A stretch of DNA of 64,000 nucleotides from Aquila chrysaetos chrysaetos (Eukaryota > Chordata > Aves > Accipitriformes > Accipitridae), in contig NC_044006.1 of NCBI RefSeq assembly GCF_900496995.4, positions 46,108,120-46,172,119 of the forward strand, read 5' to 3'. This document shows, in pieces, positions 23,801-34,575 of this stretch (position 1 is the first letter of the stretch; each line of letters begins with the position of its first letter). Under the pieces are notes generated by a model. That model saw nothing but the letters and a program-made list of their open reading frames with translations. It was not told where the DNA came from and made no database searches. Both the position numbers and the translations under genes were made by a program.

Positions 23801-26800
23801 CTGCCACAGACAGATTTTCTGAATGCATGCTGCACAAGGCTATAAACTTTCTGATGTTACTACATTAAAAATTAGCCTTGCTAATCAGACAGTTAAGTGC
23901 AAGACCTACCTGTTGTGATCTATGCCCATTCACTTTATTTCATTGTCTCATACCACCAGGAAGATTTATTTTCCCATGTAAGCATCAGAAATTAACAACA
24001 AAAGAAATCCCATAATGCAATTTCCAATCAGAGAGTGCTGGCTGACATCCCATGCTCTATCAACTTCTAAGCACTGAACTCACACTGTCACTACACAGCT
24101 TTTCAAAGTGTTATACCATTAAAAAAATCTCAAAGACAATGTCAAACTTCAATTTATTTCACAAAGAAAAGAGAAGAAACTTTGTTCCTAATGATTTTCA
24201 CCAATACTTCCTACTTGTGCCTGAGCTATGACTGCAAATCTTTATTTTCACCAATCTGCCTCCAGGATACCAAAATGTGTATTTGTTCAGCTCTTTGCTC
24301 ATTCATAAGAGGTCTAAAACAATTAGATGAAATGAGTTTTATTCTTAAAGTATCACAATCAAAAGAAGAGACCTAAACAAAACCTGTGCCTAAAACACCT
24401 ACTGGATAAACCCAGTGTGTGAGCTGCAGGGTACTGGTTACTTCTTGCTGCTGTTACTCATCTCAGCTTCCGTTATTCTGAAGATAAGTACATGAAATTA
24501 GTGTGTATGACATGAAAAGTTATTACCATGCCCCCCGGCCCAAAAAGCTTTTCTAGTAGAAACGGACACATACTGATCTAGAACTGCCATGGTTTTCAAG
24601 TGGAAAAAAAGCCTCTCTGGCTTTTAAACCCATTATTGAACCCCAGATGTTCAGGAATCAGGTGACTTGACTTTGAAAAAGAAAATAACATAAAATAGTT
24701 CAGTTTCTCTTTTGATCACATTCTAGCTTTGTAGCCATAAGTCTCACTTTCAAGCTTCACCTCCATAATACCAAGGCAGTGTTTTCTCTTCTTTCACATG
24801 ACAAAGTTGTCCAGTGTCTAATTCCTTAAAACATCTGGAAATTCAGTATGATCACAGATCCTTGCTACTGAGCTCTGGCTTGCAAGCTATGTGAAAATGC
24901 TGTATCCAGTCAGGCAGATGCATGATTTGGATCAAAATAACTATTGGCTCCTCCAATTTTGGCCACTTAAAATGGTGGAAAACTGACTTTGTGTTTCAAA
25001 CTGAAATGGAGACTGCAGGTTTACAAACCATTTGAGAAACAGATTTAGCATTAAGTTCCTGACTCCTCTGCATGTTGACTGAAAGAGGAAATTACGGTTA
25101 TTCCTTCATTTTCAGGTTTGGATTGGACTAACTGAATGTTGAGCAATAAAACTATATATATATATATGTGTATATATGCAATAAAAGTATATATATATGT
25201 GTGTGTGTGTATATATATAGTTTTATAGTGCCATAACATGAAAAACTAAAGTAAACGCACACTACTAAAAACCGGAAAAATAACTTAAGCTGTTTTGGGA
25301 AAAGGTTTTACAAGTCTGTAAAACAATGCAAGGCTCATAGCATTAGGCACTGTTTAGTCACTAGAAATGACTACTCAACAGTGCTTATTCCAGTGTTTTG
25401 AAACAAAAGGATTTAGATGCAATATTCTAAAAGTGAAGCTGCTAAGACTTTGCAGTAAAATGTACTTGAAACAAAATTACTTAGCGACCCCAATTACTTT
25501 TAAATTATTAATATGTACATTCTAGGCATATAAGCTTTATCTATTTATTAAAAATTCACCTTTTTCTGTTAAATAAAGGAAAAAGGACTCTCTACAGAGG
25601 TTCTGAACATCACATTTTATTTTACTGAAACCACATTTCACAACACCAGAACTCCCCCAATGAAAACTGCGTCATCCTTGGAAGACTGATGTACATGTGA
25701 AACTCCATTTTACCTGTATGAGTTTACTCACATAAAGCTAGCCTTGGTTACTAACACTTCCAATATTTTCTTGATAAATCTACCAGAAATATATGAAATC
25801 ACAGTCCAGCTTTTAGCGATTAGGACTGATCCAGTTTCCCACAGGACACTCATTAGTAAGCTGAAAAGACATGGGTTAGAGAAATGGCCTGTTCGACTGA
25901 ATGACCAACAGGCTGGACTGCTGAGCTTAAAGGGTAGTAATCAATGGCCCAGCATCCAACTGGTAGTGGGTAAGAAGCACCACAAAGGCTGATACTGGGG
26001 CCAATATACAGTACCTTCATCAACAACCTGGGTGATAAGACAGAATGAATCCTCAGAAAAATTGTGGATGATACTAAACAAGGAAGAGTAATTGACTCTC
26101 CAAATAGAGATTCAACTCGGACCTTGATAAACTTGAGGAATAAGCCAACAGGAACCTCGTGAAGTGCAAAGTTCTGGTCCTGGGGTGCTTCAGTGGAGCC
26201 TGGGAACAGACCAGTTGAACAGCCTTACTGAGATAGATCTGGAGATGTAACTGGTTGCCAACTTGAATATGAGCCAAGAGTCTGCTTGCAAATAGGGAAA
26301 GCCAAGAGGACTGCAATCAAAGGGAACTCAATGCTGGTGAGACTGTAGCTCAAGTACTGTGTCCTATTTCACACCCCCCAGGTTGAAGAGGAATTTGAGA
26401 ACCTGGATGGAGTCACCAAAATGGCCTGGAGCCTTGAGGACGATGTTTGAGAAGCAGGTGATGGAGCTGAGTTCGCTTAGTCTGACAACAAGGCAGCCTA
26501 GGGATAATCTACTAGCAACTGAAGCTGAAGGCACATTACAAAAAACAATGGAGGCAAACTCTGCCCAGTATCACAAGTAACAGCTTGGGAGGTTCAGACT
26601 GGACATTAGAAAAAGCATCTGCAAGGTGGTTTGGTGCTGTACTCAGAGAGGTGATAATCTTTGTTCTCAGAGGTTTTCAAGACTCAGTAAACAAAGCCAC
26701 AGCTGGCAAACAAGTGTTACTTGAAATCCTGCTTTGAGCAGGAACCTGGATAGATAAGCCCCAGAAGTCCCTTCCAACCAACATTCCCACATGCCACAGC

Positions 26801-29800
26801 CAGCTCTTCCACCACAGAAACTTTGCTGCTCCCCACACCAAAAATAAAAATTTTAACAGGCAGAGAAGAGACAGATTTAGCACTGACCAAGGACTCTTCT
26901 GTACCATCTAGCTCATTAAATAGCTCCTAAACCCCATATCAACATAACACCTTCTTACAAGCAGTAAGGTCTCTCAATAAAAGAGCAATGAATGATTCTT
27001 CAGAAGTACTTACACAGCTTCAAAAATACAAGTCTTGTTCTCAGAAGTGATTTTAAAAGGTCCCATTCACTTAAGGCATGTTTACATGGAAAGCCAACAG
27101 GCATTAAGAGCAAAAGAATTTATTACAGTCTCAAGCTGGAGCAATTTGTCTCACAGAAAGATGTTACAAGCACATACTGTCCACAAACCAGAAAAGCAAC
27201 ACAGAGCCATGGGAAGTGTGTGTGCTGGGGGGAGCGGGGTGGTGACAGCTAGTATTTTAAATTTAACATCCTCATTTACTCTGTAATATCTTCTCCATCA
27301 ATACAAACCCTAGCACCCTTATTTAAAAACCACACATGCAAACACAGGTTTAGCATAATCCAATATATAAACTCATCAACTTGAAATTAAGTAAATGCTT
27401 TACCAGAACAAACCTATAGGTAGCACAAGTCCTAAGTGAAGATCAGTAGTTTTCACTATGAGATCAAGTACTTTTATCTACAGAGTCAGAAAAAAAGAAA
27501 AAAGAAAATCAAGAAAATCAAGCATATTGCCAAAACGTTACTCCAGTGTCAGCATCAATATAAGAAAGCTTTTAGGGACTTAAGTTCAAGGATCAGTGGA
27601 ATGGATCAGACTCCACTTTAAGTGACTTCCATTATATTTTTTTTAAACATATATATACACACACATTTGAGCTTCATAGATGTTTCAAAAATAACAATTT
27701 CTAGACAAAGAACTTCTTTGTCACAGAGGTAAAGTCATCACAAGTTTGATTGTCCTGTTCTCCAGTTAACTTCTTATTAACACAACTAAAGCATTAGCCT
27801 TTATAGTATTTGTTGGGGTTTTCTTTCCCCTTACTGCTGCATAAATTACTACTTCCCCTACAAAAAAAAAATAAAAGCTCTTAATTTGCTCTGTTCTTTA
27901 AATCCAAGTTCTCCTGTGCACACAGCTGCTCGTTTCCCTCACTCCTGTACTGGAAAAATGTATTCCTCTTCACACTTACCCACTGTGTACTTATCCACAA
28001 GCTTATAGTCTACATTACAAAAAAGAAACCAAGATACTGACAAATTATTTCTCTAGACAATGCCAGTGGGAAACAATTCAAATGCCAAAACCAGTTCCTC
28101 CTTCCATCAACGGCAAGCCACAAACAAATCTGCTGTTTCGACTAACTAGCAACTTTTCAGTATTTCAACTAGAAATACCTTAGACTGCTTGCTAGGAAGG
28201 AAGTCATATGCAGAAGTTCATGTTCCCACTGTTTTCTTGTAGCCTCAGCCCAAAAAGGAGTTAGTAAAAACTGCATTTCATAACTTAAATGTCAAGAAAT
28301 ACAGCCTCACCATTCCCAGGTAAAGAGATTATATAGCATTTACACTAGTATCAGCAAAGGAAATATTTACAGAATAGCTGTCAGGCTGGATATGGAACAG
28401 GAACTAAAACCAGAGAGATTACACACATGATGAAACACATCCTCCCTAAACTCTCTCTCCACATGTAAGTTCATATTCCACTTCCTTTAAGGGGGCTTTA
28501 AATTTTAAACCCCAAATGGTATATATTCTGAAGGTAGAGATTACTACCGCTCTCCCCTTCAACTTGGCCAACCGTTTCTGCACAGCCATGAAGAATCTAG
28601 AAGACAATTTTTCTGGTTCCCTGCACTTCATCTAAAAGCATCATGTTAAAACAATGGGCAGTATATAGTGGTGCAAATTAAGACTAAGCTGAATTGATTT
28701 CTATCACAGCTGTAAGCTAGCCAACCTGTAGGCAACTTTATCTCCTTTCAGTACTTCTTCAGCTTTACTGAAAGCAAAGTAAAGGCTAAGCAGTAAGGAA
28801 AGCTCTCGGTACCTCCAAAGGATTTCTAACAGAAAGCAAAATCTTTCACCTTTAGACGATTTATTTAAATGAAGAGCGATCAGTAGTCTGGTTACGGAAC
28901 AGCCTTGAGACACATGATGTGGAACAAGCAATTGTGAAAGGCAGCATTCCTGTCTCTTATCACCAAAGCCAGTTCTTTCAGGTTCAGGCCTAGTTCAGAG
29001 CTCTTCAAGTTACTGGCCAATAATTAGGATCCAATGTTTCTGACCACGTGACAAGCTTCTTTCACATTAAAATGGCAGTGAGACTTAACTCTTGTTTTAT
29101 ACTCCCTGGTCTTTGGAAATGAAAGCTTTCTGCTGTGTAGCAGAAACAACTATCTTCTGAAATGTTTGCTTTTGCTTGCTTGTTTGTTCATAGTTTTTTA
29201 AGAAGTTGCAAAACGTTTTCAGGAAGTCCAGTGATCCCACAGATCCTTCTTCCACGTATGTATCTCCCTCAACGTGAAAACAACAGTAGAAGGAACACAA
29301 TGATTTAAGCTACAAGGCTACTACAGGTCATTCAAAGGGCTTCTCGATAATTGTGCTGGTTTTGAAGTGCCAATCTGCACCGCTAGGATGGCTGAAAACA
29401 TCAGTGGTATCAAAACATACCATGCTCCATACAGCCGCCTCCTTCTGTGCCCTGTCATTCTCCAGTTCTTTCACTAAACACAGTCTGCCTTCCTAGCTCT
29501 AAATGCCCCTATGCACTCTGCGCAAGACAAGTGAAAAAACAAAACCCACCCATATCTAGTCTACAGACCCAGCACATGTCTGAATTCTGACCTGCTACCA
29601 CAAACCACTGTTACTTTGACTATAAACTGATACACAGTATAGCTGAGTGCATTCCCAAGCACTGACAAAAAGTCTTAAAATATGTATCTATATTTTTGTG
29701 GTAGTCACTCTTCTGTGTTCTCAAGTGTGAACACAGAAACCTTCCCAAAAAGCCAATGGAGGAAAAAAAAAAGAAAGAAAGAAAAAAAAGAAAAAAAACC

Positions 29801-32800
29801 CTAAATTGACATGACCAATTCCCTGCTGCATACCTGGGAGCTTCTCTACCACTATTTTATTTACACATCAAGACTAGATAAAACAGTTTATACTGCTGCT
29901 TTCAAATATCTTTGAGAATGACAGGAATGGCTCCAAGTCAACCTGCCCCATCTGCTGAGCATCCAGTTAGGATGATGAGCTAGACCAGCCAGCACAGGCT
30001 GCTGCTGGGGCAGACTCTTGACACTGTACTCCTGAATGCTGACCATAGGCTGTCAGACACAGCAAACAGCAGGCTGTTTACTGGTGACTTCTCACAGCTG
30101 AAAACAAGCTTACACAAACCAAAATGGAATTGAACTCCCAGATCACAGGTTCATTTACCACTGTGAGAGAAACTGGCACATGACAGAAGAACTGTGTTTC
30201 TCCAATTCCTGCCTGCTAGTACCTGGCTCTGCATAGCCCCTACAGCAGTCAGAAATTACCAGAAAACATGGAAAAGAGTCACATTCCCTTTCTCCAGGAA
30301 AATCCAGATGTTCACCCTGCCTCAAACACCAAGTTTCCCCTACACAGAGAGAAGGGAAATGGAGCTAGCAGATCCACATGGAAGATGCAACATGCTCACC
30401 CCTTTGCATTGGAAATGCTGCAACTAAAACAAACACTACTAAAAACCCTACCGTGCCAAACACGCGCTGTGTGAATCTGAGAACTTCTGTACTCATCTTT
30501 GTATAATTCCGTAATACAGGAAAAGCAATTTTGATAAAGAGGGCAGAAATGCACTAATTACACTTTCAATAAATACTGCACCCACAGAACAACAGGCAGC
30601 AATAGAAAAAAAATGCTTTCAAAGACAATGCTTTGCAAACTGATGCAAAACCCAGGACAGTCTAGAAAACAAGTTCAGAGAGCAAAGTATTATAAAAAGT
30701 AAATGATTTTGATAAAAGTACTTTTCAGTGTTAAGAGGAACCAGGGATGCTCTTGTGGAATGAACTCTGTGCTACTAAAAAATACACACTCTTAATGGTA
30801 AAGGTACTGTATGTTTTACTTTAAATCAAATGGTCACTCTAGGTGTAAGAAAAACTGAAAGCCTGCTTATCAAAACAAAAGCAAGATGTTTACACACTGA
30901 CAACAAACAGTTCATGTGTGCTGCTGCAGCATAATTAAGTAGCTGCTCCGGTGACAAAAACAGCACACACCATCCAAATGAACTGACTGCCAGCAATTTT
31001 TTTTTTTTTATTTGAATATTTAATCTTGTGGCCCAGCTACCACTTCAATCTCTCATCACTAGCTAGGACTTAGGAATTTCCCTTTCCTTTCTGAGAATCT
31101 GATTTGAAGTAAGATATCAACTGTTCACACTTCAACACAATTACTGAAGACTTCCTTGGAAGGAACACTGTCTACCTAAGGAAATCCTTGTCTGGTTGAA
31201 GTGAGCAAATATTGGTGGAGCCAGCATCTAGGGTTCTCATACCTGGAAGGTTAGAAGTCTTGAGTTATGTACACATCCCTGAATTTGGCTGAACGATGTG
31301 GACAGGCATTTCAAACAGTTTGTATGGGTTTGCCGTTCGACGGGAAATGTAAATATGATTGCATAAATAAAGACAAAATTGGTCAGATACCCCAAACTAG
31401 TATTTTAAACGTCCTTGTATGCAGACAGTTCTTCCATGTAAGACTTTATTCCAGCAATACACATCATTATATACACAATGAGTCAACAAAGAGTCTCAAT
31501 TATTTTTCTCTACTCTTCCAATACCCATAAGGAACTATACTGAAGTCTGCAAGACTCAGCATAGATGCCAGAATTACTCATATAAAATAAATTTAAAAAT
31601 AGAATCAGGGCCTGAGGACATTAACTTAGTCCAGAGAAGAACCAAAGGTCATCAGCAAAGTACCATCAGAAAAGAATGTTAAGCAAGCAGTTAGCTTAGT
31701 GTGTTTCTGGTTTCTTGCCTTAAACCAGTAACTGATTTATTACTGACAGGACATATATTTTTCTTGGTGTACTACCGTGAAAAGTAAAACAAGACAGCAT
31801 TTAAAAAAAAAAAAAAAACACCAACAAACAAAACCAAAAAACAATCTCCAATATTCTATCCTAAGAGTGTTTTAAAGAAAAGCAAAATATAAACTGTAAC
31901 TCACAATATACAGTTCTGAGGCTTAATTCATTCCAAGCATGTGATACACACATCAATGCTAGCTAGAAAAACATTCAAGTGTTATCTATTTGACCTTATG
32001 TCCCTTCTTACCCCCACTACTCCCTTCCCAACAATTACTACTGTGAATTAACATTGCTTAAAAAGATGATAGTGAAGTTCTTATTCTGGTTGTCCTCTGT
32101 ATTTTTTTCCAGCTGGGAAAAAATAAGCCCATCATTCATTGTGCTGTTGCAACCCAAGTCTTGTATTGTCAGGTTTTTGTCTAACCAATGAACAGAGAAG
32201 CCTACACATTTTGCTAGATCAACTCCATCAGACCAACTAAACACCTTAAATGTTATTCCTGCAACTCAGAATTTAAAAGCATTAGTCTTGTAACTTGCCT
32301 ATAATTAATAAGCAACATAAGCAGTAACAATCAGATATTCCAGTTACTATAATTCAAAGAAGTCATTCCTTCCCTTCAGCAAAAACGTACGCTCTGCGTA
32401 GGTCAGATGAAAGAATACCAAGTGACGCCCACAAAGTAAATTCTACTCAAGGAGACATCAGAGCAAGATTAAGGTCATATGTGCATTGTACAAGTATCAC
32501 AAACAGAACTACAGCAGTCCCAAAGATCAACCCACCCTTGCTGAGGCCAAATACACCCAAAAGACCTACCAGACTCCTTACACCTGGTTAATATATGGCT
32601 GTAGGAATAAGTGATGATGTCTTCAGAAAAAACAGCTGCTGTCCACATGACATCAAAATGAGATTTGTGTGTGTATTATGTTAGAAAGATCCACATTTCT
32701 CTCACTCTTCTGTCACTCAAGAAATAATAATAGTAACAACAAAAATAAGTCTTGCATTAACCTCTGGTTTACTGAAAAGAGAAATCAGGACAGGACAATT

Positions 32801-34528
32801 CACCTATAACCCATCCACTGGGACGGGGCAATCCCATGAAAAGCTGGCCAAGATGATCTGTTGAGGCGCCTTCCAACCCAGGCTATTCTATGATTCTAAC
32901 TTACCTTCATCACGACAGTCTAGATACACTAAAATTACCTCCAACTACAGAAGTCAAACGAGACAATGCCTACCTGCCCCCCTCTATTCTGGCTGGGGGT
33001 GGCATGGGCAACCCATAGCGTCACAAGGATCCCGGGTGACTCATAGCAGGTAGGCTGGGCTCCCTAAGCATGCTCCAGAGACTTTTTCAGGGACATACTC
33101 CACTCCTCAAGCTCCTCCAAGGAAGCACACGCAATAGCACAGCTTCTCCTATAATAATGCTTTCGTTCTGCTCTTTTCTGACGGAACGAGGGTCATCTCA
33201 TACACCAAAGAACATAATGACAAATAACTCTGGCTTCAGCACAGGCACTTCTACATCCATTCATGCTCCATCCTGATGATTAGCATCAGGTCCAGTAACC
33301 GCCAGTTACGAGAACTGTTTGTTCTGATGAACAGCGTTAGACCTGTTTGTTCTCCTGTCTCGCCTTCAGTTGAGAGCAGGCAGTGCTTTCAGAAAAGCAC
33401 CGATACAACTGCCTGCAAGCACTGGCTGACCCCAATTTCAGTCGGCCGAAAGTCATCCCCAAGCACTGTTGTTAACGTGAAACATTAGAGGACACACTAC
33501 CTCTCCAGAAGTGCTGTGAGAGGAAGCCATTACATGTAGTGCTGTTTCTTGCTATTTCTGTATCATTTTAAAGTAGATAATGAGGAGAAAAACCCACAGC
33601 TATAGCACAATTGGAGATTTCATCGTTCTCTGTTGGAAATAGGTCCTCCAACTTGCCCAGACAAAAGCAGGCACCTGCCTGGAGCTCCCCGTCCAGCAAG
33701 TCAGTTATTTAGCATACTACTTCCCCCCGCCCCCGCATGTTCCCACCACCCCAAAGCAGCCAGACTTTGTAACTCACTGGTCCGTCCCAGGGGAGTGCAG
33801 GGAAGCCAGCTTACCAGGGGGCCGGGGCCCTCTCCAGCACACCCCCTCCCTCTCCAACGTGCGTTGGTCTGTACGGGTCTCCTCGGGCCCGATACACCAA
33901 CACGGCACTCGTCACTCACCGAACTCCACTTATTTCAGTGCCGCTCCTTGGCTGAGGAATAACAAAATACACCATTCCTCGTTCACGCCTGGGTTGGCGC
34001 AGAGACCTTTCTAGAAAGCGAAAAAAGGCACCGGGGGGCCGGGCCGGGCCTCCCCTTGCCAGGCGGCCGCCCCCTCCCCACACCGGCCCGGCCCGGCGCA
34101 GCGGGAGGGGGGGGGGGGGTGCAGGAGATGAGACATCCCCCCTCCCCGGGGCGGGCACCGCTCGCCGTGCCGCCCGCTCCCGGACCGCCCTGGATTTTGA
34201 TCCCGGGGAGCCACGTCCCTGCGGTGACAAAGCCCGGCCTGACCGGTGCCACCTTCCCCACCCAGTCGGAGGCCGCGGCCGAGCGGCGGCCCCAGCTCGG
34301 AGCCCCCCACCCTCCCGGCGCCGCAGCACCAGCCCACCGAGCGGAGGCCGCCTCAGGCCGGAGCGAGCCCCACCGCTTCCCCTCCCCACTCGCCGGGCGA
34401 GGGAGACCCCGCCGGGGCAGCCCGCGCCCCTCCCGCCGCCTCGCCTCAGCGCGGCGGCCACGCACCGTGTAGAGCAGGTTGAGGGCGCAGAGGCAGTTCT
34501 TGGAGCAGGCGAAGCCCCCGCACACCAT
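17747..34528 (-). CDS. TSPAN13: TSPAN13, tetraspanin 13 (complete, 6 coding exons)
   Basis: Coding exons in transcript order are 34466-34528, 21821-21988, 20408-20488, 19453-19566, 19000-19110 and 17747-17821. All junctions are phase 0 with GT-AG introns, giving 203 residues (human has 204). Seen: [20 protein letters not shown] at the N-terminus; four membrane segments at about 18-40, 45-68, 78-100 and 165-187; a large extracellular loop with NCCGF at 127-131 and six cysteines (128, 129, 140, 144, 150, 153); two N-glycosylation sequons in that loop (NNT at 113, NET at 137); and the C-tail [14 protein letters not shown] as in human. Known: TSPAN13 (NET-6) is a tetraspanin with short cytosolic tails that organises membrane partners. 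The first intron is 12.5 kb. Identity is very sure. Confidence 0.97.
19000..19110 (-). CDS. TSPAN13: TSPAN13 coding exon 5 (loop end, TM4)
   Basis: 37 codons: [20 protein letters not shown] then [17 protein letters not shown]. It supplies the last three loop cysteines and the beginning of TM4. It is one codon shorter than human at the exon 4-5 junction. The acceptor is CTACAG and the donor GTGAGT. Confidence 0.96.
19453..19566 (-). CDS. TSPAN13: TSPAN13 coding exon 4 (large loop, CCG motif)
   Basis: 38 codons including [26 protein letters not shown] and NETCSS. It carries the tetraspanin signature CCG and two glycosylation sequons. The end of this exon and the start of the next are the least conserved part compared with human. 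The acceptor is TTCTAG and the donor GTAAGT. Confidence 0.96.
20408..20488 (-). CDS. TSPAN13: TSPAN13 coding exon 3 (TM3)
   Basis: 27 codons, [20 protein letters not shown] followed by ALNKEQQ: TM3 and the beginning of the large extracellular loop. The acceptor is TTTCCAG and the donor GTAAGA. Confidence 0.96.
21821..21988 (-). CDS. TSPAN13: TSPAN13 coding exon 2 (TM1-TM2)
   Basis: 56 codons beginning [18 protein letters not shown] and ending [12 protein letters not shown]. They cover TM1, the small extracellular loop and TM2. The acceptor is CCCTCCAG and the donor GTATCC. The protein is near-identical to human TSPAN13 here. Confidence 0.97.
25146..25226. repeat. TA/TG simple repeat flanked by a perfect 17-bp inverted repeat
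   Basis: The left arm 25146-25162 (ATAAAACTATATATATA) is the exact reverse complement of 25210-25226. The 47-bp centre holds TA and TG runs. It can fold into a hairpin or cruciform. No transposase or target duplication was seen. Confidence 0.85.
25838..26788 (+). mobile_element. Old CR1 LINE fragment, 3' part
   Basis: About 950 bp retain the CR1 order of sequence, heavily mutated: ACTCATTAGTAAGCTGAA, CTTCATCAACAACCTGGGTG, GTGAAGTGCAAAGTTCTGGT, TTGAAGAGGAATTTGAGA, GGTTCAGACTGGACATTAG and GAAGTCCCTTCCAACCAA. No open frame survives. It lies in TSPAN13 intron 1, opposite to the gene. Confidence 0.8.
32849..32900 (+). mobile_element. CR1 LINE 3'-end fragment
   Basis: GGCCAAGATGATCT, then CGCCTTCCAACCCAGG and ATTCTATGATTCTA: the characteristic CR1 3' terminus with its octamer-like tail. 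The fragment may begin somewhat earlier, at about 32800. Confidence 0.8.
34107..34119. repeat. G13 run in the CpG island
   Basis: Thirteen consecutive G on the + strand (C on the TSPAN13 sense strand), in intron 1 about 350 bp past exon 1. It is a likely quadruplex and a site of length error. Confidence 0.85.
34466..34528 (-). CDS. TSPAN13: TSPAN13 coding exon 1
   Basis: The exon encodes the first 21 residues, [20 protein letters not shown] plus Thr, including the membrane-proximal cysteines typical of tetraspanin palmitoylation. The ATG is at 34528-34526 with G at -3 and +4. The donor is GTGCGT. The exon lies inside the CpG island. Confidence 0.96.
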
Positions 34529-34530
34529 CG

Positions 34531-34575
34531 CGCCGCCGGTGCTGGTGCTGCTGCTGCTGCCGCCGCCGCCGCCGG
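34531..34575 (-). repeat. TSPAN13: CGG/CAG trinucleotide repeat in TSPAN13 5' UTR
   Basis: On the coding strand about five CGG units run into four CAG units, then CACCAGCACCGG, ending a few bases before the ATG. It is an imperfect, probably length-variable repeat in the leader. Confidence 0.85.

Larger units (their letters stand above)
21989..34465 (-). other. TSPAN13: TSPAN13 intron 1
   Basis: A 12.5-kb intron with no recognised coding content. It contains a CR1 fragment (25838-26788), a CR1 tail (32849-32900), a TA/TG inverted repeat (25146-25226), a purine-rich run around 29762-29800 and G-rich sequence near its 5' end. Confidence 0.85.

Noticed and set aside
25744-26580. Plus-strand open frames of 73-82 codons
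   Set aside because: They fall mostly inside the decayed CR1 fragment. The reading frame of the element is broken repeatedly.
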